From contig NZ_FNIC01000006.1 of NCBI RefSeq assembly GCF_900103935.1, forward strand, positions 124,001 through 188,000: a stretch of DNA of 64,000 nucleotides, in the 5' to 3' direction. Below the pieces are notes generated by a model, which saw only the letters and a program-made list of their open reading frames with translations, was not told where the DNA came from and ran no database searches. The DNA is from Nocardioides szechwanensis (GTDB lineage: Bacteria > Actinomycetota > Actinomycetes > Propionibacteriales > Nocardioidaceae). Position numbers and translations under genes: made by a program. This document shows, piece by piece, positions 8,788 through 15,836 of this stretch (position 1 is its first letter; each line of letters opens with the position of its first letter).

Positions 8788-10212
8788 TCATCCCACGACT
8801 TCGTCGGCAGCGATGAGCAGCTCTCCGTCGTCCTCCTCGAGGTAGAGGCGACGTACCTCGGTCTCCTCGGAGCCGTCGGTGAGGTAGGTGATCGTGACGT
8901 CGACGACGCCGGGCTCGACCTCCTCGGCGTCGTCGAAGGTGACGTCGTCGATGCTGTTCCAGAAGCCTTCGTAGGAGCCGCGCCCCATCTCCTTCTGGTA
9001 GTCCTTCGTCAGGAGCTTCCAGGATGCGTTGGTGTCGTCCGGTAGCAGCGAGTAGTAGTCCTCCGCGAACGTCGTGGCGTCCGAGGAGACCGGCGGGGCG
9101 GTCGTCTCCTCGGGCGTCTCCTCCGGGGTCTGCTCGGGGGTGGTCTCCACGGACTGCGACTGCTTCGGGGACTTGCTCGTCGACGGTTCGTCGGTCGCGG
9201 CGCTCGGGTCGCCGTCCTCGCGGCCCTGGAGCAGCAGGAAGCCGATGCCAGCGACGAGCAGGAGCAGGGCCAGCACCCCGGCGATGAGCAACGGGCTGCG
9301 GCGACGGCGCGGCTGGTCCACGGGCGGTGCCGGCTGGACCTCGGGCTCGGTGTCGGGCGCCAGGGCGGGACGGGCGGCCGTGGTGGTGGGGCCGGCGGCG
9401 GCGCGCCGCAGGACGTCGGCGCACTCGGCCATGGTCGGGCGAGCGGCCGGGTCGACGTCCATCATCCGCGAGATCGGCTGGCGCAGCGGGCCGGCGGTCT
9501 GCGGGAGCGGGGGCTCCTCGTGGGCGATCCGGGCCATGAGAGCGAGCGGGTTGCTCGCGGAGGGGTAGGGCGAGTGGCCCTCGACGGCGGCGTACAGCGT
9601 GGCTCCGAGCCCCCACACGTCGGAGGCGGGGGTGGCGTCGTTGCCGCGAGCCAGCTCGGGGGCGAAGTACGCCGGGGTACCGGTCATCAGGCCGGTCTGG
9701 GTGAGCTTGTCGTCGCCGGCGCTGCGGGCGATGCCGAAGTCGCTTATCTTGGCGGCGTCGTCGTCGCCGACGAGCACGTTGCCGGGCTTCACGTCGCGGT
9801 GGACGGTGCCGAGGGCGTGGGCCGCGGCGAGCCCCTCGGCGACCTGGGCGCCGATCCGGGCGACCCGCTCGGGGGCGAGGGCGCCCTCGGCGGCGACGAG
9901 CTCGGCGAGGGTGCGGCCGGGCACGTACTCCATCACCAGCCAGAGGTGCTCGCCCTCCTCCACGGCGTCGTACACCGAGACCACGTTGGGGTGGTTGAGG
10001 GCGGCCGAGGAGCGGGCCTCGCGCATGGCGCGGGCCAGGTGGGGCAGCGACTCCCCGGGCAGCCGGCCGACGCGCTTGACGGCGACGGGCCGGCCGAGGC
10101 GTTCGTCCTGGGCCAGCCACACGCTGCCCATGCCGCCGCGGCCCACCTCCCGCTCGACGCGGTAGCGACCGCCGATGGGCTCCGTGGGCAGGGTTGTTCC
10201 TGGAGAGTCCAT
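8788..10212 (-). CDS. PknB-like transmembrane Ser/Thr protein kinase
   Basis: 474 residues from the ATG at 10212. The cytoplasmic kinase domain has a Gly loop GRGGMG (24-29), ATP-binding Lys46, catalytic HRDVKPGN with Asp140, DFG with Asp158, and GTPAYFAPE in the activation segment. A Pro/Ala-rich linker leads to one membrane span (LLIAGVLALLLLVAGIGFLLL, about 315-335) and a Thr/Glu/Pro-rich stalk, then a small extracellular domain of about 90 residues (NTF2-like in look) instead of PASTA repeats. That replaces the peptidoglycan sensor of classical PknB, so the signal is likely different. Convergent with the WYL gene (11-bp gap). Confidence 0.88.
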   Translation of the reverse strand: MDSPGTTLPTEPIGGRYRVEREVGRGGMGSVWLAQDERLGRPVAVKRVGRLPGESLPHLARAMREARSSAALNHPNVVSVYDAVEEGEHLWLVMEYVPGRTLAELVAAEGALAPERVARIGAQVAEGLAAAHALGTVHRDVKPGNVLVGDDDAAKISDFGIARSAGDDKLTQTGLMTGTPAYFAPELARGNDATPASDVWGLGATLYAAVEGHSPYPSASNPLALMARIAHEEPPLPQTAGPLRQPISRMMDVDPAARPTMAECADVLRRAAAGPTTTAARPALAPDTEPEVQPAPPVDQPRRRRSPLLIAGVLALLLLVAGIGFLLLQGREDGDPSAATDEPSTSKSPKQSQSVETTPEQTPEETPEETTAPPVSSDATTFAEDYYSLLPDDTNASWKLLTKDYQKEMGRGSYEGFWNSIDDVTFDDAEEVEPGVVDVTITYLTDGSEETEVRRLYLEEDDGELLIAADEVVG

Positions 10213-10262
10213 GAGGCCCACTACCCAGGACGGGGGGTCAGTACCCACCTAGCCGAGCGAGG

Positions 10263-10700
10263 TCAGGAGCTCGGCGCCTCGTGAGGGACCGAGGTGCGGT
10301 GCAGCTGGAAGCTGCGCCCGGTGACCTCGTCGGGGGTCAGCTCGACGACGTCGTACTTGGGGGTGTCGACCCAGGGCTGCTGCGGCAGGTTGTCCAGCCG
10401 GTGCTGCTCGTCCTCGCCGAGGCGCCGCAGGGAGCCGCGCGCGACGACCGACCAGGCGGAGTGTTCGTCGCGCCAGTCGATCTCGAACGCGACGTCGCTG
10501 TGCAGCGCGGCGGCGAGCAGCTTGTTGCCCGAGGCCGTGCGGAAGAGCAGGCAGCGGTTGTCGACCAGGTAGTTGATCGGCACGATGTGGACCTCGTCGA
10601 CCAGTCGGTAGGCCAGCCGGCCGAACTCCTCGTCACCGAGTAGCTGCCAACACTGCTCGACGGTGAGCTCCTGGACCGGGTCGTCGGACTGCTCAGTCAT
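10263..10700 (-). CDS. Pyridoxamine 5'-phosphate oxidase-like (PPOX) flavin-binding protein
   Basis: 145 residues from the ATG at 10700. It begins LTVEQCWQLLGDEEFGRLAY, followed by VHIVPINYLVDNRCLLFRTASGNKL, the split-barrel pattern of small PPOX proteins that bind FMN, F420 or heme. An in-frame extension to 10751 lacks family similarity. Such proteins are common near redox and stress genes in actinobacteria; the cofactor cannot be decided here. Confidence 0.8.
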   Translation of the reverse strand: MTEQSDDPVQELTVEQCWQLLGDEEFGRLAYRLVDEVHIVPINYLVDNRCLLFRTASGNKLLAAALHSDVAFEIDWRDEHSAWSVVARGSLRRLGEDEQHRLDNLPQQPWVDTPKYDVVELTPDEVTGRSFQLHRTSVPHEAPSS

Positions 10701-10798
10701 GGTGGCTCCCACGGATTGGGGGGGTTCGCTTGCCGAGGCCCCGTGACACAACGCTAGGCAGCGGCGGTCTGGTCCATCAGGGTCCTAGGTCCTGTCAT

Positions 10799-11167
10799 TC
10801 ACCCGCCAGCAGCCCCCTCTGCGAACTCACAGACGGCCGCGTAGGCGCGGGGGCCGTAGATGGTCGCCGGTCCGCCCTTCATCAGGAACGTCACGCCGAT
10901 CGCCTCGGCCGCCTCCTGCGGAGTGGCCCCGGCGCGCACCGCCGCCTGGGCGTGCGAGGCGATGCAGCCGTCGCAACCCTCGACCACGCCGATGGCGAGA
11001 GCGATCAGCTCCTTGGTCTTGACGTCGAGCTCGCCCGGCTGGAACGCCGCCTTGTGCAGCTCGCCGAAGCCCTTGTAGACGTCGGGAACCGCACGGCGCA
11101 GCGCGCGGTGCAGGGGTGCGAGGGCGTCCAGGACGCCGGCGCCGTGCTCGTGCCCGGCCTCGCTCAT
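10799..11167 (-). CDS. AhpD-like carboxymuconolactone decarboxylase family protein
   Basis: 122 residues, all-alpha. It contains the redox motif EGCDGCIASHAQAAVRAGAT, with Cys-x-x-Cys and the following His, as in AhpD-type peroxidase reductants. It overlaps the thioredoxin gene by 4 bases (ATGA), so the two are coupled and probably work together in thiol/peroxide chemistry. It lacks residues that would point to true carboxymuconolactone decarboxylase activity. Confidence 0.85.
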   Translation of the reverse strand: MSEAGHEHGAGVLDALAPLHRALRRAVPDVYKGFGELHKAAFQPGELDVKTKELIALAIGVVEGCDGCIASHAQAAVRAGATPQEAAEAIGVTFLMKGGPATIYGPRAYAAVCEFAEGAAGG

Positions 11168-11517
11168 GAGTCGCTCCCGACCCGCGCGGCCTCGACGTCC
11201 AGGTCGACCACCGCGGTGATGACCTGCTCCAGAGCGGCGGCCGGGAGGGCGCCGGGCTGGGAGAAGACGAGCTGGCCGCCCTTGAACGCCATCAGCGTCG
11301 GGATCGACGTGATCTGCGCGGCGGCGGCGAGCTGCTGCTGCGCCTCAGTGTCGACCTTGCCGAAGACGACGTCGGGGTGCGCGGCGGCCGCGGCCTCGAA
11401 GACGGGCGCGAACTGGCGGCACGGGCCGCACCACGACGCCCAGAAGTCGACCAGCACGATCGGGTTCTTCTCGATCGTCTCCTGGAAGTTGTCGGCGGTG
11501 AGCGTGAGTGTGGACAT
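11164..11517 (-). CDS. Thioredoxin
   Basis: 117 residues. The active site is WASWCGPCRQF (Cys-Gly-Pro-Cys near residues 31-34), and the cis-proline loop is ITSIPTLMAFKGG. The usual length and lack of signal peptide mark a cytosolic thioredoxin. Start is the ATG at 11517, preceded by a strong GGAGAGGA ribosome-binding site. It leads a two-gene unit with the AhpD-like gene, and a perfect C6G6 palindrome lies 51 bp upstream, suggesting control by a CsoR-family sensor (persulfide, copper or related stress). Confidence 0.9.
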   Translation of the reverse strand: MSTLTLTADNFQETIEKNPIVLVDFWASWCGPCRQFAPVFEAAAAAHPDVVFGKVDTEAQQQLAAAAQITSIPTLMAFKGGQLVFSQPGALPAAALEQVITAVVDLDVEAARVGSDS

Positions 11518-11567
11518 GGGTTCCTCTCCTCGGATGGGCCCGGGGCGTCCTCCCCAGGCGATATCAG

Positions 11568-11589
11568 CATAACCCCCCGGGGGGTTATG
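11568..11589. promoter_or_regulatory. CsoR/CstR-type palindromic operator upstream of thioredoxin
   Basis: CATAACCCCCC followed directly by GGGGGGTTATG, a perfect 22-bp palindrome without spacer. CsoR/CstR-family repressors bind ATA-C-run/G-run-TAT palindromes of this form. It lies 51 bp before the thioredoxin ATG, next to TATGCT, a possible -10 element. The stop codon of the upstream gene lies inside the right arm. No CsoR-family gene is in the window. Confidence 0.65.
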
Positions 11590-12193
11590 GCATTCCCGCG
11601 ACCGCCCCACTTCTCGTACGACGGTCCGCGAGCACGACACCCGCGTCCCAGCCGGGCGCCCGACCGCAGTCGGGCAGGCGGACGCCGCCCAGGCCGAGGC
11701 CGCCGGCGACGAGCAGCCAGCTGACCAGCGAGTTGGAGTTCCACATGTCACCCACGCCGCCGGGGTCCCTCCCCCAGGTGAGGGCCGGCACCTGCGGCAC
11801 GAGCGCCAGCAGGCGCCGGACGGTCTCGGCGTCCTCGCTCAGCAGCTGGGGGCTCGCCACCGCCTCGGCGAGGTCGGGGATGACTCCCCCGCGCCAGCAG
11901 CGGATCTCGTAGCGGAACAGTGCCGAGCGCCCCAGCCAGCGCGCGCCCACCGGCCCCTCGGCCACGACGCCACGGCCCGACGTACCGGGTTGCCAGACCG
12001 GCCCCATCTCGATCGTGTGCTCGCTGCCGTCGACCGTGACCACGAGCGCCGAGTGGTAGAGGTCGCGGGCCGGGCGGTGCGCCACCCGAGCGGCGACCGC
12101 CTCGAAGACCCGTCCGTTCCAGCGCACCGAGTGCCCGCCGGCGCCCAGGGGCAGCCAGTAGAGCTCGACGCTCGCCCCGATCGGGTCACTCAC
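11585..12193 (-). CDS. Hypothetical protein
   Basis: 202 residues, not assigned to a family with confidence. The segment DLYHSALVVTVDGSEHTIEMGPVW followed far downstream by GDMWNSNSLVSWLLVAGGL has the His-strand then helix order of permuted papain-like (LRAT/NlpC-type) folds, but the position where a catalytic Cys is expected reads Ser/Asn, so an inactive or unrelated protein is equally likely. It overlaps the DUF4389 gene by 4 bases (ATGA) and is probably co-translated with it. Its last codons run into the thioredoxin operator. Confidence 0.7.
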   Translation of the reverse strand: MSDPIGASVELYWLPLGAGGHSVRWNGRVFEAVAARVAHRPARDLYHSALVVTVDGSEHTIEMGPVWQPGTSGRGVVAEGPVGARWLGRSALFRYEIRCWRGGVIPDLAEAVASPQLLSEDAETVRRLLALVPQVPALTWGRDPGGVGDMWNSNSLVSWLLVAGGLGLGGVRLPDCGRAPGWDAGVVLADRRTRSGAVAGMP

Positions 12194-13602
12194 GGCCGCG
12201 GCGACCGCACGGCCAGCCAGAGCACCAGGCCGCCAGCAAGGAGCAGGACGACGCCGCCGATCAGCAGCCCGTAGGCCACGTTGTCGAGGACCGGGACGGT
12301 CGCGCCGATCTCCACCTCGCTGTCGACGGGCGTAGTGCCCTCGCCGTTCATCACGACGAGCGTCCAGTCGCCCTCGCCGGGCTCCCAGGTGATGGTCTGC
12401 TGTCCGTCACCGGTGGCCGAGGCGACCCAGAAGGTCTCGTCGTACGGCGCGGCCCGCGGCGAGCCACCGTCGGTGAACTCGTACTCAGGGCTGTCCCCGT
12501 CCTCACCTGCCGGGTCGACGACCACGGAGGTCGCGACACCGTCGAGGTAGTCGGCGACGTCGTCGCTGTGGCCGATCCCGACGAAGACGCCATTGCCGGT
12601 GAGACCGATCGCCTCGACCTTGACGGTGCCCAGCAGCCGCTGCGGCAGCTCCACACCGGTCCCCTCCCCCTGGATCGAGAGCTCCTCGGAGGTCAGCGCG
12701 TAGCCGGGCGACTGGAGGTGCATCGCGGACGTCGTGAGGTAGCCGTCGGCGTCGCGCGCGGCACTGTCGGCCACGCGGAACAGCAGGCCGGACACGAGCA
12801 GCCCGGCCGCTGTCAGCAGCATCATGCCGGCGACGATCACGGCGAGCAGCCGGCCGGCGCCCCACTCACGCGTGCTGGCGGGAGGGCTCGGCGGGGCGGG
12901 TGCCGGCGCCACGGGCCCCTCGGCGAGCAGCACCGAGCCGGGGTCGTCACCACCCAGGTCGAGGCGGAACGGCGGGTAGTCGTCGGTCATCAGCGCCGCG
13001 TAGGCCGCGACGCGCAGCACCCAGCGGTTGAGGCCGAGGACCAGGTCGAAGATCGCACGCGGGTAGGTGCCGGTCACGAGCAGCACCACCGCGGCCACCA
13101 GCACCAGCAGGTCGATCAGGCCGCCGTGCCAGGTGCCCGGACCCCAGCCGTCGGACGCGGCGGTCGAGAGGTACCAGCCGCCGCCGGCGAGAAGCCCGAT
13201 CACCAGATAGTGCGGGATCGCCAGCAGCCACCACTTCACCAGCACCAGGCCGCGCGAGAGGTGCTCGGGGTGGGCGACCTCGAGGTGGGCCGGGAAGTCC
13301 GGCCGGTCCTGGAGGCTGAACGGCGGGTAGTGGTCGGTGCCGAGGGCGCTGTAGGCGTAGTAGCCCACGCGCCAGGTCCAGCGCAGCACCCCGACGTTGA
13401 AGTCGAAGATCCCGCGCGGGTAGCGCCCGGTGAACAGGATGGCGACCAGCGCCACCACGCTCAGGATGGCGAACACCGGCCACAGCAGCACCAGCACCAG
13501 GTAGTGCGGGATCGCCAGGAACCACTTGAAGAGCCACAGCCATCTGCTGAGGCCCTCGTCCAACGTCGCGTCCACACGGACCGGGTAGGCATTGGCACTC
13601 AT
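12190..13602 (-). CDS. DUF4389 domain-containing membrane protein, tandem duplication
   Basis: 470 residues. Two copies of the DUF4389 pattern are visible: RWLWLFKWFLAIPHYLVLVLL ... GRYPRGIFDFNVGVLRWTWRV ... YPPF (about 18-100) and LVLVKWWLLAIPHYLVIGL ... GTYPRAIFDLVLGLNRWVLRV ... YPPF (about 115-215). A further membrane span near 260, an extracellular domain of about 170 residues, and a C-terminal span complete it. Function of DUF4389 is unknown. The start ATG at 13602 is preceded by an AGGAGGA site. Confidence 0.85.
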   Translation of the reverse strand: MSANAYPVRVDATLDEGLSRWLWLFKWFLAIPHYLVLVLLWPVFAILSVVALVAILFTGRYPRGIFDFNVGVLRWTWRVGYYAYSALGTDHYPPFSLQDRPDFPAHLEVAHPEHLSRGLVLVKWWLLAIPHYLVIGLLAGGGWYLSTAASDGWGPGTWHGGLIDLLVLVAAVVLLVTGTYPRAIFDLVLGLNRWVLRVAAYAALMTDDYPPFRLDLGGDDPGSVLLAEGPVAPAPAPPSPPASTREWGAGRLLAVIVAGMMLLTAAGLLVSGLLFRVADSAARDADGYLTTSAMHLQSPGYALTSEELSIQGEGTGVELPQRLLGTVKVEAIGLTGNGVFVGIGHSDDVADYLDGVATSVVVDPAGEDGDSPEYEFTDGGSPRAAPYDETFWVASATGDGQQTITWEPGEGDWTLVVMNGEGTTPVDSEVEIGATVPVLDNVAYGLLIGGVVLLLAGGLVLWLAVRSPRP

Positions 13603-13630
13603 CGTTGGTCCTCCTGACCTTTCCGAACGG

Positions 13631-15028
13631 CTAGTCGAGACGCACGCGCTCCCCGAGACGGGGTACGACGGCGCACCAGCCGAGCTCGTCCTCGATCCGG
13701 GTCGCGAGCTGGCGCGAGGAAGCCGCCTCGCCGTGCACGACGTACACGGTCCGCGGCGGCTCGGGGGCCGAGGCGAGCCACGCGAGCATCTCGCCGGCGT
13801 CGGCGTGGACCGAGAAGTCCGAGACGGTGACGACCTCGGCGCGCACCGGGACGTAGCGCCCGTGCACCTTCACGTGCGTGGCCCCGTCTGCGAGCTGGCG
13901 CCCGCGCGTCCCCTCGGCCTGGTAGCCGGTGAGCACGACGCTGTTGCGCTGGTCGGGCAGCTGGTGGGCGAGGTGGTGCACGACGCGGCCGCCGGTGCCC
14001 ATCCCGGACGCGGAGACGATGATGCACGGGAACGTCGGCTCGTTGAGCAGCTGCGACCCGGAGGCCTCCGCCACCGCGTGTACGTCGAGCCCGTCGACCG
14101 CCTCGGCCAGGCGCGCACCGGCACCCGGCCGGAGCTGGGGCGACGGGCGGCCCATGGCGTGGCGGTAGACGTCGAGGGCGGCCAGGGCCATCGGGCTGTC
14201 CACGAAGATCGGGAGCTCCGGGATCTGGCCGGCCTCCAGCAGGCGCCGCAGCTCGAGCAGCACCAGCTCGGTGCGGTCGACCGCGAACGCCGGGATCAGC
14301 ACGCTCCCGCCGCGGGCGGCCGTGCGTCGTACGACGTCGGCCAGCACATCGGGGTCCGGCTCGGGGTGGCTGCGGTCGCCGTACGTCGACTCCACCACCA
14401 TCACGTCGGCGGCGGGCGGCGGGAGCGGCGGCGCGAGGAGCGGGTGGGACGGCCGGCCCAGGTCACCGCTGAACACGGTGCGGGTGTGTCCGGCCTCGAC
14501 CAGGGCCACCGACGAGCCGAGGATGTGCCCGGCCGGTTGGAGGGTGACGGCGAGGTCGTCGGCCAGCTGGGTCCGGACGCCGTAGGTCACGGGCTCCAGC
14601 AGCGGCAGCGTCCGCTCGACGTCCTCGGTCGCGTAGAGCGGCAGGGCCGGGTGGTGCTTGGAGTAGCCCGCCTGGTTGGCGTAGCGCGCGTCCTCCTCCT
14701 GGAGGTGGGCGCTGTCGCGGAGCACGATCGTCGCCAGCTGGGCGGTCTCGCGCGTGCACACGACGCGGCCGGTGAACCCGTCGCGGACCAGACGGGGCAG
14801 GTAGCCGCAGTGGTCGAGGTGCGCATGCGTCAGGACGACTGCCGCGAGGTCCTTCGGGGAGAGGTCCGGCTCCTCCCAGTTGCGGCGCCGCAGGGAGGCC
14901 ACGCCCTGGTAGAGGCCGGCATCCACCAGGATCCCCTGGTCGGCGACCTCGACGTGGAAGCGGCTGCCGGTGACGGTGCCGGTCGCTCCCAGGAACGTCA
15001 GGACCGGGCTTGCCTCAGACGTCTTCAT
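13631..15028 (-). CDS. MBL-fold metallo-hydrolase with beta-CASP and RMMBL domains (RNA/CPSF type)
   Basis: 465 residues. The metal-binding motif THAHLDHCG is near residue 66 and further ligands fall in QPAGHILGS and FSGDLG. A beta-CASP insertion covers about 215-350 and the Zn-dependent RMMBL motif ends the protein (FSVHADAGEMLAWL, with YVVHGE). This is the YSH1/RNase J-like architecture, expected to cut RNA, though several bacterial members remain untested. Two adjacent ATGs occur; 15028 is chosen because AGGAGG is 5-6 bases before it and too close to 15031. Confidence 0.87.
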   Translation of the reverse strand: MKTSEASPVLTFLGATGTVTGSRFHVEVADQGILVDAGLYQGVASLRRRNWEEPDLSPKDLAAVVLTHAHLDHCGYLPRLVRDGFTGRVVCTRETAQLATIVLRDSAHLQEEDARYANQAGYSKHHPALPLYATEDVERTLPLLEPVTYGVRTQLADDLAVTLQPAGHILGSSVALVEAGHTRTVFSGDLGRPSHPLLAPPLPPPAADVMVVESTYGDRSHPEPDPDVLADVVRRTAARGGSVLIPAFAVDRTELVLLELRRLLEAGQIPELPIFVDSPMALAALDVYRHAMGRPSPQLRPGAGARLAEAVDGLDVHAVAEASGSQLLNEPTFPCIIVSASGMGTGGRVVHHLAHQLPDQRNSVVLTGYQAEGTRGRQLADGATHVKVHGRYVPVRAEVVTVSDFSVHADAGEMLAWLASAPEPPRTVYVVHGEAASSRQLATRIEDELGWCAVVPRLGERVRLD

Positions 15029-15453
15029 CATGCCCTCCTCGAGTGCTGGACACCCTGCGACCGGGTCGGTCCTCCTGGCCTGCGTGAGGCCGTTGGGAGG
15101 CCGACCCGGCGCTGCTCCTCGTCGCCATGACGGGCCCTCATGGGGCAGGGAGTCCGTGGGGCCGTACCGACGTACGGCGCGTGGCGCGTGAGGTCTGGAC
15201 CCCGGTGCTGGTCACGGGATCGCCTCCCTTCGCTACCACCGCGGAGAAGAACTCCGCACTGTCAGGTTGCTCCTCGGGAGGGGGCGCCGGTAGGGCCTTT
15301 GGGCCCGCTGCGGCGGGCGTTTCGTAGCATGTGATCTTGAGAAAGATTCACGGAAACCTACTCAGCTCCCGGCTGCTGACGTACCGTCTGTTTAGTCGTA
15401 TCGGACGGGTCGGGTGATCATCGGAACACCCGCACTCAGCGTCGCATAAGACC

Positions 15454-15498
15454 GAGACCACCGCTCCGCCTAGTGCTAGAAGGCGGGCCGGTGGTCTC
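15454..15498. ncRNA. Strong stem-loop 1 of the 15.4-15.8 kb structured region
   Basis: Arms GAGACCACCG (15454-15463) and CGGTGGTCTC (15489-15498) pair perfectly; a second 5-bp helix (CCGCC/GGCGG) follows after a 2x2 internal loop, leaving an 11-base apical loop. Fifteen base pairs in 45 bases is far beyond chance. No gene ends next to it, so it does not read as a plain terminator. Confidence 0.4.
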
Positions 15499-15620
15499 CG
15501 ATGTTTACGACCATTCCCCCTCATCGGGCTCCCAAACCCCGGGTAGGAATTCCTCCGGGTCCCTGACAATCACCTTCTCGGATGAGGTCCAGGTCACGTC
15601 GGATGCGGTAGAACTGAGGT

Positions 15621-15693
15621 GTCGGCGGTCTCAGCCAGGTAGGGCTTACGCAGCCCGATCGGGAGGACTGCACCTCGGTGCGAGACCGCCGAC
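15621..15693. ncRNA. Branched stem-loop 2 of the structured region
   Basis: GTCGGCGGTCTC (15621-15632) pairs perfectly with GAGACCGCCGAC (15682-15693). The 49 bases between them hold two further hairpins, GGGCT-TACGC-AGCCC and GCAC-CTCG-GTGC, so the whole folds as a three-way junction. The outer arms resemble those of stem-loop 1 (GGTCTC/GAGACC core). Confidence 0.45.
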
Positions 15694-15781
15694 GCCAAGC
15701 CTTTGGGTCGAGATCCTGAGATTTCTCCCCAGTTTTCGAGACTTGCTGCGCGTCCGAGCCGGCCTTGGCTAGGGTTGTCTC

Positions 15782-15819
15782 ACCGAACCGCTGGTGACCC
15801 GAGACGCCAGCGGTTCGGT
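15782..15819. terminator. 13-bp hairpin, terminator of the structured region or of the epimerase-like gene
   Basis: ACCGAACCGCTGG (15782-15794) and CCAGCGGTTCGGT (15807-15819), perfect arms with a 12-base loop. On the plus strand it is followed by CTATTT, a weak U-tract; on the minus strand it lies 17 bp after the stop of the 15837-16877 gene. It may act in both directions. GGCTAGGGT just upstream resembles a -10 element for plus-strand transcription. Confidence 0.55.
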
Positions 15820-15836
15820 CTATTTCCGGCCTCTCG

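Larger units (their letters stand above)
15032..15836. other. 805-bp intergenic region without a convincing gene, rich in stem-loops
   Basis: No open frame here has actinobacterial codon bias or recognisable similarity, and its GC is visibly lower than the flanks from about 15330 to 15780. It holds a short perfect inverted repeat (15161-15178, 7-bp arms), a small GC hairpin (15303-15318) followed by GTTTCG, and three long stem-loops listed separately. It separates the MBL hydrolase promoter from the 3' end of the epimerase-like gene. A structured RNA, an old insertion, or both are possible. Confidence 0.6.

Noticed and set aside
11585..12193. Assignment to an active LRAT/NlpC peptidase
   Set aside because: No Cys at the expected site and the resemblance is weak, so left as hypothetical.
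15032..15330. Known riboswitch in front of the MBL hydrolase
   Set aside because: The leader has hairpins but none of the conserved cores of riboswitch classes that I can recall; left as unexplained.
15473..15772. 99-codon plus-strand ORF in the intergenic region
   Set aside because: No ribosome-binding site, no similarity, and it runs straight through the stem-loop of 15621-15693.
15782..15819. tRNA-like arm (GGTTCGGT) near 15811
   Set aside because: No cloverleaf: only a simple hairpin with no acceptor or anticodon arm.
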